26,395 nucleotides of DNA from an uncultured Bacteroides sp. (GTDB lineage Bacteria; Bacteroidota; Bacteroidia; Bacteroidales; Bacteroidaceae). Shown in pieces: positions 15,763-23,187 of the stretch. The first letter of the stretch is position 1; every line of letters begins with the position of its first letter. Location of the stretch: contig URDR01000038.1 in assembly GCA_900546645.1 (NCBI GenBank), forward strand, positions 1 through 26,395. Direction: 5' to 3'. The notes under the pieces were generated by a model. It worked only from the letters and a program-made list of their open reading frames with translations, was not told the origin of the DNA and did not search any database. Both the position numbers and the translations under genes were made by a program.

Positions 15763-16478
15763 AAATATAATCTTTAATGAAGTAATTTTTTGTCATTCTG
15801 TAATGACACCCGCTAAATGTTTGCAGATTTTTCGCTTTGTTCAAATGATAATACAAAAAGAAAATGAAAAAATACTTTTTGAATGGCCTAGGGAATATAA
15901 CTCTAATTTACTCTTATTCGACATCTATATTGCCATATTTTTTCAACTCTCCATTCCTTAATAATGGCCACTGCGTACCATAGACATCTGTATAAACCAG
16001 ATTAAATATGAAGCACGGTTATTGACAAATGCTTAATGGCCATTTTTTTGCTTCGATTAAGTTGATTCTTATTTCACATATTTTTTAGTCCAACGAAATC
16101 TTTTTGTCTTACACTCAAAAAAACATTTCTATTTTCTTGGGGATATTTCAGTATATTCCTAATATAGCCAATCTATTTGAGCTACACTATAGGATGATGA
16201 TAAATGCGGAAGTTTCATCAATCAAGTTGTTATCAACACTAATATCTGTGAGAAATATTTCAATGTATATTGATTAGATTGCCTATCTACTTGATTTTTG
16301 GTAGTTCGGCAGAAATTTTCTCTAAATATTAATTCTTCTGAGATTTGCATATAACTGTTAATCGCCTATTTATCAAAATAAGCAAAAGTAGTATTTGTAA
16401 TAATACGTAGTTAAAGAGCAAATTATCATTTATATATCAGGAATATAAACTAATTTGCATGACTTTGTATTAAACTCT
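15763..16478. other. AT-rich non-coding stretch between the two cargo units
   Basis: No convincing gene is present. On the - strand, 15914-16018 is open for 34 codons ending in a stop and reads LVYTDVYGTQWPLLRNGELK followed by KYGNIDVE; it has no start and an upstream stop, and may be the decayed end of a lost gene. A 39-codon + strand ORF (15864-15983) overlaps it and shows nothing recognisable. The rest shows no ORF, repeat or hairpin that I can support. Confidence 0.5.
15914..16018 (-). pseudogene. Possible decayed C-terminal coding remnant
   Basis: The reverse strand carries 34 open codons ending at a TAA (complement of 15914-15916). The peptide has an unusually protein-like composition (VYTDVYGTQWPLLRNGELKK) for AT-rich spacer DNA. 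There is no start codon, and an in-frame stop lies directly upstream. It could be a chance frame. Confidence 0.2.
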
Positions 16479-16689
16479 GCTGACATGTAACTACTCAGCA
16501 AATAATTTCATCATCTGAAAGCTATCTGACACAAAAGCCTTTCAAATAGATAGAATAGTAAATGATTCATATGCAAATAGAAAGATTTATGTTCTGCTTT
16601 TCATAAAGCTTTTCTACTTTTTCTATTTATTATTTATGTAAATGACTGATTTTCAATTATAATTATTCGCTGAGTAGTTACGCTGACAT
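16479..16689. mobile_element. IS66-type miniature element (MITE) with 8-bp target duplication
   Basis: A 195-bp element lies at 16487-16681. Its ends are 21-bp inverted repeats (16487-16507 and 16661-16681) matching at 20 of 21 positions and beginning GTAACTACTCAGC. It is flanked directly on both sides by the 8-bp repeat GCTGACAT (16479-16486 and 16682-16689). Ends starting GTAA with an 8-bp target duplication are the hallmark of the IS66 family. The interior is AT-rich, with no ORF for a transposase, so it would be a non-autonomous derivative moved by a related element elsewhere. It inserted about 30 bp upstream of operator copy 2. Confidence 0.85.
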
Positions 16690-16719
16690 TGTGTAGTTAT
16701 AATTAATGTTAATTTATTT

Positions 16720-16733
16720 ACAGTATAGACTGT
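16720..16733. promoter_or_regulatory. Palindromic operator, copy 2 (ACAGT-N4-ACTGT)
   Basis: The sequence is ACAGTATAGACTGT, the exact reverse complement of copy 3 at 26286. It ends 17 bp before a TATATTTG -7 box and so sits where the -33 element would be, which suits an activator or an overlapping repressor. It lies 84 bp before the YcaO start codon. Confidence 0.66.
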
Positions 16734-16750
16734 TTGTAATAAAAACATAT

Positions 16751-16758
16751 TATATTTG
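16751..16758 (+). promoter_or_regulatory. Bacteroidetes -7 box of the RiPP operon
   Basis: TATATTTG matches TAnnTTTG exactly. Transcription would begin near 16765, giving a leader of about 53 nt. The TTTG at 16733-16736 is too close (14 bp) to be a normal -33 element, so an activator may be needed. Confidence 0.55.
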
Positions 16759-16817
16759 TTGCTGTATTGAACCAGTATTCTAGAATAACTCAAAATCAAT
16801 TATAAAAAAATGTTTTT

Positions 16818-18677
16818 ATGAAAAAGTACAAAGAATATAAAGATGAAACGCCTGAGAGGACTATTAATCTCATCAGGTCTATCTTGACGGATTTAGATCT
16901 TTTGCTATTGGATAGCAATGCTAATTGTGACAATATATTTGCATGTAGAGTCATTTTAGGAAATCACGATTTAGCCAAGCTAGGAATTGGAATGAACGGT
17001 AAAGGTTCTACTTTTGAATATGCTTTAGCAAGTGGATATGCTGAGTTTATGGAAAAAATACAAAACCGATTTCTTTGCGATTATATACATACTTTTTATG
17101 GAACAAAGGAGTTTGTAAATACTCTCCCACCTGACTCTATGTATAAGAAAAAAATACATAAAGAAAATGTTGCTCTAGATTTTAGATATGATGAGCGTGA
17201 AGAATATTGGACTTTAGAAAAAGTATTAACTTCATTTGGAAGTGAATTAATGTTGTTGTATCATGCAAATAACATAGAAGAACTTAAATCCATTTTAATT
17301 GATGTGATTAAAATAGAAGAAAATCACATTTTAATGATTCCTTGTTTCTCAAAAAGAGATAATGATGAAGTATTTGTTCCCATTGATTTGATTTTGCATG
17401 CTATTGGATCAAATGGTATGACTGCCGGTAATTCAGAAAGTGAAGCCTTGCTACATGGCTTTTGTGAGATATTTGAACGATATGCACTAAAGAATATATA
17501 TTATGGAGAATTAACTCCTCCAACTATTCCAATAGACGAATTCTCAGATACTCCTGTCTATGAGAAAATCAAATACCTAATAGAAAAAAAAGGATATGAG
17601 ATAATCATTAAAGATTGTTCTTTAGGAAAGGGGCTTCCTGTTTATGGAGCTATCATTATTGATAAACAAAATCATTTATATAACTTTAAACTTGGTTCTG
17701 ATTTCGTTCCTTATATAGCCGTAGATCGCTGTTTGAATGAAGCTTATCAATCAACCAAGGGATTTATCGGTTTGCCTATTGATTTTAGTTGGACTAATAA
17801 TCAAAAGAATACACTTAATGAAGAGGTTGTAAATTCCAACTACCATAGAATACTTGAATCTAGTTCTGGAATATGGCCTTTATCCATATTTTCACCAATA
17901 CCTTCTTATGAATATACAGGTGAAAATCCAACTTGGGGTATCTCGAATGATAGTGATCTTCAATATTGTTTCAATATTGTAGAACAACTAGGTTTCAATA
18001 TTTACATTAGGAATAATTCGATTACGGATTTTCCAACTTATTATATCATAATTCCTGGAATGAACCAAGTTTTATTTTCAAGAAAAGCTTACGAAGAAAA
18101 ATTTCGATATGGAATATTGGGATATATGAAGTCTTATCCTAAATTAGTAAATATGTCTACCGCTGAAGTAAAAGAATTAGCACAAGGTATTGAGTCCCGA
18201 ATCCAAGGTGGTTATACAATTGATATCACCCATGATTATTTTCTTTTTAATACCCACGAAGGTATTCTTAATTTGGATATTAATATCTTTCTCTGTATGT
18301 TGTTCTATTTTGCAGAGGATTATATTAATGCAAAAAAATATCTCAATATATATATTAAGCGCAAATCAATAAAGAATCAATATTTGTCTGCTTTTTCCGA
18401 CTTTATCCAGTTCGCTAATATAGATAAGTTACCTCTTGATGAGGTTGAATTTATTATGAGTCAGATTCATGGGAAAAAGCTGGCCGCTGAAGTTATATCA
18501 GATTTATCAGCCCCTCAAAATATATTTCAACATTACGATTTTCCAACTTGCTTTAACTGTGAAAATTGTAAAATAGAGAAAAATTGCCGATACTTTGAAA
18601 TACTAAGAATAGAAAAAAAAGTCAATGAAATGTCTGTTAAGAATAAAATTTCTTATAAACAAATCTTGAAATTATAA
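16818..18677 (+). CDS. YcaO-family peptide-modifying ATPase with C-terminal Cys cluster
   Basis: The product is 619 residues. The YcaO ATP-binding elements are visible: GKGSTFEYALASGYAEFMEK (61-80, with E76 and E79), NGMTAGNSESEALLHGFCEI continuing into FERYA (199-223; E207, E217, E220, R221), and DRCLNEAYQ (303-311; R304, E308, Q311). The size and long helical C-terminal part recall E. coli-type YcaO (about 590 residues). YcaO enzymes phosphorylate the peptide backbone to form azolines, thioamides or amidines. The C-terminus has C578-x2-C581-x2-C584-x5-C590, a likely metal site. No E1-like, TfuA or dehydrogenase partner is present. It is the first gene of the operon, 68 bp before the precursor gene. 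A housekeeping role is possible, but context favours peptide maturation. Confidence 0.88.
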   Translation: MKKYKEYKDETPERTINLIRSILTDLDLLLLDSNANCDNIFACRVILGNHDLAKLGIGMNGKGSTFEYALASGYAEFMEKIQNRFLCDYIHTFYGTKEFVNTLPPDSMYKKKIHKENVALDFRYDEREEYWTLEKVLTSFGSELMLLYHANNIEELKSILIDVIKIEENHILMIPCFSKRDNDEVFVPIDLILHAIGSNGMTAGNSESEALLHGFCEIFERYALKNIYYGELTPPTIPIDEFSDTPVYEKIKYLIEKKGYEIIIKDCSLGKGLPVYGAIIIDKQNHLYNFKLGSDFVPYIAVDRCLNEAYQSTKGFIGLPIDFSWTNNQKNTLNEEVVNSNYHRILESSSGIWPLSIFSPIPSYEYTGENPTWGISNDSDLQYCFNIVEQLGFNIYIRNNSITDFPTYYIIIPGMNQVLFSRKAYEEKFRYGILGYMKSYPKLVNMSTAEVKELAQGIESRIQGGYTIDITHDYFLFNTHEGILNLDINIFLCMLFYFAEDYINAKKYLNIYIKRKSIKNQYLSAFSDFIQFANIDKLPLDEVEFIMSQIHGKKLAAEVISDLSAPQNIFQHYDFPTCFNCENCKIEKNCRYFEILRIEKKVNEMSVKNKISYKQILKL

Positions 18678-18744
18678 ATACTTAAATAGGCGGTGCCCGA
18701 AAGGCCTTAAAAGAGTAGGGAAAATTTAATAATTTATTTTTATT

Positions 18745-18918
18745 ATGAACACACTTAATGAAAGCACTAAGTCGTTGAATACAATGACAGAAGTGCAAGA
18801 AGAACAAATTCAAGGCGGTTTGAAGTCAGCTCTTCAAGAAGAAGCTTATGGCGTTGTGGCCTCTGTTGCTACAGAGTCAGACAATGGCAGTCTTTCACCT
18901 TGGACAATCACTTTCTAA
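18745..18918 (+). CDS. RiPP precursor peptide with double-glycine leader
   Basis: The product is 57 residues. The leader MNTLNESTKSLNTMTEVQEE followed by QIQGG (residues 1-25) ends in Gly24-Gly25, the cut site for C39-peptidase exporters, and resembles the GG leaders of Bacteroidales natural-product precursors. The core would be residues 26-57, beginning LKSALQEEAYGVVASVATES and ending DNGSLSPWTITF. It has no Cys; it has Ser/Thr (S28, S40, T43, S45, S49, S51, T54, T56) and aromatic residues Y35, W53 and F57. It sits between the YcaO gene and the C39 exporter, with a strong hairpin just downstream. The start is the only ATG that yields a full leader. Being only 57 codons, it is easy to overlook. 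Confidence 0.85.
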   Translation: MNTLNESTKSLNTMTEVQEEQIQGGLKSALQEEAYGVVASVATESDNGSLSPWTITF

Positions 18919-18938
18919 AAGTTGATTGAAGATTAATT

Positions 18939-18973
18939 GAAGATTGCTCAAAATCTAATTTTGAGCAATCTTC
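18939..18973. terminator. 15-bp perfect hairpin after the precursor gene (attenuator)
   Basis: GAAGATTGCTCAAAA and its exact reverse complement TTTTGAGCAATCTTC enclose a 5-nt loop (TCTAA). It begins 20 bp after the precursor stop and lies 53 bp before the exporter start. There is no long T run after it, so partial termination or mRNA 3' end protection is more likely than full termination. This would yield more precursor than enzyme mRNA. Confidence 0.7.
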
Positions 18974-19025
18974 TCCTAAAAGGAGTAAGCTAATTTGAAT
19001 ACATTCTTTGGTTATATAGTATTCT

Positions 19026-21215
19026 ATGAGATTTCCTATTCGTAAACAATATGATGCAATGGATTGCGGACCGACATGCTTGCAGATGATTGCAGAATAT
19101 TACGGACAATATTATTCATTGCAGACTTTAAGGGAAAAATCTTATTTAACGCGTAATGGTTCTTCTCTTAAAGGCATTAGCAGTGCTGCAAAATCAATAG
19201 GGTTCAAGACAGAGTCTGTATGGATGAATTGGGAGCAATTGATACAAAATACCCATTTACCTTGCATTATCCATTGGGACAATAATCATTTTATAGTAGT
19301 TTATTCTATAAAAAGTGAAAATAAAATTTTAGTTGCAGACCCAGCTTTTGGAAAACTTACTTATAATAAGGACGATTTCTTAAAGCATTGGATTACCGAT
19401 AAGAAAAATAATGTTGGCATAGTCTTTCAACTAAAGCCAACATCAAAGTTTTATGAAAATAAACCAGATACTCGAAAGGACTTTCCCTTCAAACGTCTTT
19501 TTAAGTATCTAAAGCCGCATAAGAAATATTTATGTTTCCTAATGACAGCTTTAACTATAGGGTGTTTTCTAAATTTATCTCTCCCTTTTCTTACCCAAGC
19601 AATTGTCGATATTGGTATTACTACACAAGAAAATAGTATTATATTGATTATTTGTATTGCCCAATTGATGTTAATTGCAGGACAATTAGGCAATGAACTA
19701 TTCCAAAGCTGGCTAATGCTACACATGACGCAGCGAATTAGCATTACATTTATTTCTGATTTTCTTAATAAATTAATGAAATTACCCATTGCGTTCTTTG
19801 ACACAAAACTCACAGGAGATATTATGCAAAGGATAAGCGACAATAATAAGATACAGAAATTTTTAACAAGTACATTGATTAGCAGTGTGTTTTCATTTGT
19901 AACATTTACTGTTTTCTCTATTGTTATTGGGCGATATAGCTTAAAGATTTTTCTTTTTTTTCTTATTGGAAGTAGTATTTATGTTATATGGATTCTAAGT
20001 TTTCTTAAAAAGTGCAGAGTCTTAAACTTTAGAGAATTTAGAGAGGCTTCATCTAATCAAAGTAATTTAGTGCAATTGGTAACTTCAATGCAAGAAATAA
20101 AGTTAAACAATTGTGAAAGAGGGAAGCGATGGGAATGGGAGAATATTCAGTTTAAGCTTTATCAAATCAATATAAAATCTTTGGTAATTGCTCAACTTCA
20201 AGGAGCAGGTGGAGCCTTTATCAACCAAATAAAAAATGTCATTATCTCATATCTGGCAGCAACATCTGTAGTAAAAGGGGAAATGACTCTTGGAATGATG
20301 ATTGCCATACAATATGTTCTTGGGCAGTTGAATACTCCATTGAATCAATTCTTAAACTTCATAAAAGAATCGCAAGAAGCTAAAATTAGTTTAGAACGTA
20401 TTAATGAGATATATGATAAACCGGATGAAGAACCTGTAGGGGTTAGTAAAATTACCAATATACCTAGTTGTTCTAATATCATATTCCAGAATGTAACTTT
20501 CTGTTATGGAAATCCTGAGGCAGAAAAGGCCCTTAAAAATATTAATCTTATTATTGAGGCCGGCAAAGTAACCGCCATAGTAGGAACAAGTGGAAGTGGA
20601 AAAACAACTTTACTTAAATTGCTATTGGGATTTTACCATCCAACTTCTGGTATCGTTTGTATTGGAGAAAAATCTTTAACAGATTATAGCGAGAAATACT
20701 GGAGAAGATGTTGTGGGGTGGTAATGCAGGAAGGATTCATATTTTCAGATTCAATTGCAAAAAACATAGGCATTATTGATGAAGAGCTTGATTATGACAG
20801 ACTACACTATGCAGCACGGCTGGCCAATATCGATTCTTTCATTAACTCACTCCCACTAGGATACGAAACCAAAATTGGGAGTGAAGGCTGTGGATTAAGC
20901 AATGGCCAAAAGCAGCGAATATTGATAGCAAGAGCGATATATAAAAATCCAAATTATATTTTTCTAGATGAAGCAACTAATTCATTAGATACCACAAATG
21001 AAACTATCATCATGGAGAATTTGCAGAAATTTTACTCGGGAAGGACAGTTGTGATAGTCGCACATCGATTAAGCACAGTTAGAAATGCTGATAAAATAAT
21101 CGTTCTTCATCATGGAGAAATAGTAGAAGTAGGTACTCATGAAACGTTAATATCACATCAAGGTGTTTATTATCAATTGATTGAAAATCAATTGGAACTC
21201 AATAAGAATGTATAA
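19026..21215 (+). CDS. Peptidase-containing ABC transporter (C39 peptidase, PCAT)
   Basis: The product is 729 residues. Residues 1-130 are a C39 cysteine peptidase: Q8, C14 in DCGPTCLQMIAEYYGQ, H88 in NHFIVVY and D105 in ADPAFG. A six-helix membrane domain follows (about 165-440). The ATP-binding domain has Walker A GTSGSGKTT (520-528), signature LSNGQ (624-628, Asn in place of the usual Gly), Walker B FLDEAT (D648, E649) and switch His680. It should cut the leader after Gly24-Gly25 and export the core. It lies between the precursor and the HlyD-like gene (2-bp gap), as in peptide exporter operons. The full catalytic set is present, so it looks functional. No TolC-type outer-membrane channel is present in the window. 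Confidence 0.95.
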   Translation: MRFPIRKQYDAMDCGPTCLQMIAEYYGQYYSLQTLREKSYLTRNGSSLKGISSAAKSIGFKTESVWMNWEQLIQNTHLPCIIHWDNNHFIVVYSIKSENKILVADPAFGKLTYNKDDFLKHWITDKKNNVGIVFQLKPTSKFYENKPDTRKDFPFKRLFKYLKPHKKYLCFLMTALTIGCFLNLSLPFLTQAIVDIGITTQENSIILIICIAQLMLIAGQLGNELFQSWLMLHMTQRISITFISDFLNKLMKLPIAFFDTKLTGDIMQRISDNNKIQKFLTSTLISSVFSFVTFTVFSIVIGRYSLKIFLFFLIGSSIYVIWILSFLKKCRVLNFREFREASSNQSNLVQLVTSMQEIKLNNCERGKRWEWENIQFKLYQINIKSLVIAQLQGAGGAFINQIKNVIISYLAATSVVKGEMTLGMMIAIQYVLGQLNTPLNQFLNFIKESQEAKISLERINEIYDKPDEEPVGVSKITNIPSCSNIIFQNVTFCYGNPEAEKALKNINLIIEAGKVTAIVGTSGSGKTTLLKLLLGFYHPTSGIVCIGEKSLTDYSEKYWRRCCGVVMQEGFIFSDSIAKNIGIIDEELDYDRLHYAARLANIDSFINSLPLGYETKIGSEGCGLSNGQKQRILIARAIYKNPNYIFLDEATNSLDTTNETIIMENLQKFYSGRTVVIVAHRLSTVRNADKIIVLHHGEIVEVGTHETLISHQGVYYQLIENQLELNKNV

Positions 21216-21217
21216 TT

Positions 21218-21673
21218 ATGAATGAACAAAATCCGAAATTAGAAAAAATAATGAACAAAGTTCCTGGTGGGTTGATTATTAGTGGGATAATGTGGCTTAT
21301 TATGTGTATCTTAATAATTGCAGGTATGTATTTAATAAAGTATCCGCACTTTACTTACATATCAGTCATATATAATGGAAACCAGAATAATGAACATAAA
21401 AATGAATTGCTTTTCACAATAGAAAACACTGATATTGGGATATTACAGTCTCATATTAAGGGAAGCCGCGTTTCATTGAAAATAAATGGAAGACTACTAT
21501 TAGGAGTTATAACAAATATATTTGCGCAAGGAAAAGATGAATTCATTGAGATAAGTATTACTGATATAGATATGCAGAAAATACCTGTAGGAAGCAAAGG
21601 ACAGATGGCAATCATGATGTCTAAAAAACGAATGTTTGAATTGATTCCTTTTCTAAAAAGAGCTAGTAAATAA
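21218..21673 (+). CDS. Short HlyD-like membrane fusion protein
   Basis: The product is 151 residues with a single membrane helix (about 18-41, GLIISGIMWLIMCILIIAGM) and a small β-rich periplasmic domain. The pattern LQSHIKGSRVSLKINGRLLL, then GVITNIFAQG, and later KIPVGSKGQMAIMMSKKRMF matches the C-terminal β-barrel part of HlyD-family adaptors. Those normally run to about 400 residues with lipoyl domains and a coiled-coil hairpin; these are absent here. It starts 2 bp after the exporter stop, so is likely translated with it. It may be a minimal adaptor for the exporter or may hand peptide to another partner. The family call is moderate because of the size. Confidence 0.68.
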   Translation: MNEQNPKLEKIMNKVPGGLIISGIMWLIMCILIIAGMYLIKYPHFTYISVIYNGNQNNEHKNELLFTIENTDIGILQSHIKGSRVSLKINGRLLLGVITNIFAQGKDEFIEISITDIDMQKIPVGSKGQMAIMMSKKRMFELIPFLKRASK

Positions 21674-21690
21674 CAATATACACTATAAAA

Positions 21691-23139
21691 ATGGGAAATA
21701 TATTTAACATAGAAGAATACTGCAAGGATACTAAAAGTACTCTTAGCATGCAAGATGTGGAAATTAATGATTATAATAAAGACTATGTGATTTTAGTAGC
21801 TAAAGAAACTGGAGCTTGGGCTACTATTAATAAGTCATGTATCTATCTTGTTGAAGAACTATTAGAAAAAGAAATTACCTTGAATAAATTTAAAGAAACA
21901 TTTCCTGAACATATTCAACTATTAAATTTACTTTTCAATTCAGGGGTTTTAAAAGTTAATCATACATCATCATTCCATGATAAGTTAAAAAGGCGCCAAT
22001 GCAAAATATCCAGTTCCAACGTTTGCCAAGTTGTACTTAGGTATACAAAGAGTTGCAATTTATCATGCTCTTATTGTTATGCTCATACAGATTTAAAACC
22101 TCCTACATCAATGAGCAATGAAACTGTTTTATACATATTGCGCAAATTGAGTAAATCTTATCCAGAGAAGGTTCTTAATTTATCATTTCACGGTGGGGAA
22201 CCATTGTTGAACTATAATAAACTTGTACCTTTGGTAAAGGAAATAAGGAAAATTTCTGAAAATATTAAATTCTACATACAAACTAATGGAACTTTAGTAA
22301 CAAAAGAGATTGCAGGTTTTCTAAAAGCAGAAAATTTTAATGTTGGAATAAGCATAGACGGGTTTGATACCGCTTCTAATTCACATCGATGCCAACTCAA
22401 CGGGAGTAGTTCATTAAAACAGTCGCTTATTGGACTGGATTATTTGTTGGCTGCTGGAATTTCCCCCGGAATGTTTACGGTAGTCACTGCTGCCAATCAA
22501 TATAAGCTATTAGATCATTTTGATTTTTACGTAGGCAAAGGTATAAAGAAATTCAATTTTAGCCCTATACTTCATTCTGGGAAAGCAGCTGATAAAAAAT
22601 ATGATGTGAACATTAATCATTTGATTGAAACAAATCTCAAATTAATGGAGAAAATCAATTTGATAAATAATGAATGTAATAATATTGAAGACTATATTTC
22701 TGAAGTGAATATTAGTAATCTACTGAATAATTTGTCATCTTTGAATATTTATAATTTGTGCACATTGGCTCCTTGTGGAGCCGGTCATACAATGCTGGGG
22801 TTTGATATTGACGGTTCATTCTATTCCTGCGATTATTTTATCGGTAATTTAGAATTTAAAATTGGCAATATTTATGAAGTAGATGACATAAAAAATAGTA
22901 TTTTCAGAAATCCATCAGTTCAAAATTTATTAAAGAGAAATATTGATAGTATTAAAGAGTGTAGGATGTGTACATGGAAAAACGTATGTACATATCATTG
23001 TGCTTCAGATTCCTATTTTAATCACAAAACACTATACAAGCCACATAGTATGTGCGAATATGTAAAAAAAATTATTCCTCGAATAATAGATTTATTATAT
23101 AGGAAAAAAATATCTATAAATAACATTCCGCCCTGTTGA
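21691..23139 (+). CDS. Radical SAM/SPASM peptide maturase with N-terminal RRE
   Basis: The product is 482 residues. Residues about 25-90 resemble a PqqD-like recognition domain (RRE), which binds leader peptides. The radical SAM core has C122-x3-C126-x2-C129 (CNLSCSYC) and the GGE motif (168-170). The SPASM region is canonical: C362-x12-G375-x4-C380, then C424-x2-C427-x5-C433-x3-C437 and C455, enough for two auxiliary clusters. Such enzymes crosslink, epimerise or otherwise modify RiPP cores. The gene lies 17 bp after the HlyD-like gene and is in one operon with the precursor. With no Cys in the core, thioether formation is ruled out, so carbon-carbon or ether crosslinks involving Trp/Tyr/Phe, or epimerisation, are more likely. 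Confidence 0.93.
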   Translation: MGNIFNIEEYCKDTKSTLSMQDVEINDYNKDYVILVAKETGAWATINKSCIYLVEELLEKEITLNKFKETFPEHIQLLNLLFNSGVLKVNHTSSFHDKLKRRQCKISSSNVCQVVLRYTKSCNLSCSYCYAHTDLKPPTSMSNETVLYILRKLSKSYPEKVLNLSFHGGEPLLNYNKLVPLVKEIRKISENIKFYIQTNGTLVTKEIAGFLKAENFNVGISIDGFDTASNSHRCQLNGSSSLKQSLIGLDYLLAAGISPGMFTVVTAANQYKLLDHFDFYVGKGIKKFNFSPILHSGKAADKKYDVNINHLIETNLKLMEKINLINNECNNIEDYISEVNISNLLNNLSSLNIYNLCTLAPCGAGHTMLGFDIDGSFYSCDYFIGNLEFKIGNIYEVDDIKNSIFRNPSVQNLLKRNIDSIKECRMCTWKNVCTYHCASDSYFNHKTLYKPHSMCEYVKKIIPRIIDLLYRKKISINNIPPC

Positions 23140-23187
23140 TAAAGGGTGTTAAAATATTTTTCTATGACTATATAAAAATGAATTGAT

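Noticed and set aside
15608..15856. 82-codon - strand frame after the repeat lipoprotein gene
   Set aside because: It includes the 22-bp terminator hairpin and antisense repeat sequence and has no features of a protein.
18745..18918. Sactipeptide, ranthipeptide or thiazole-peptide precursor
   Set aside because: The core contains no Cys, which these classes need.
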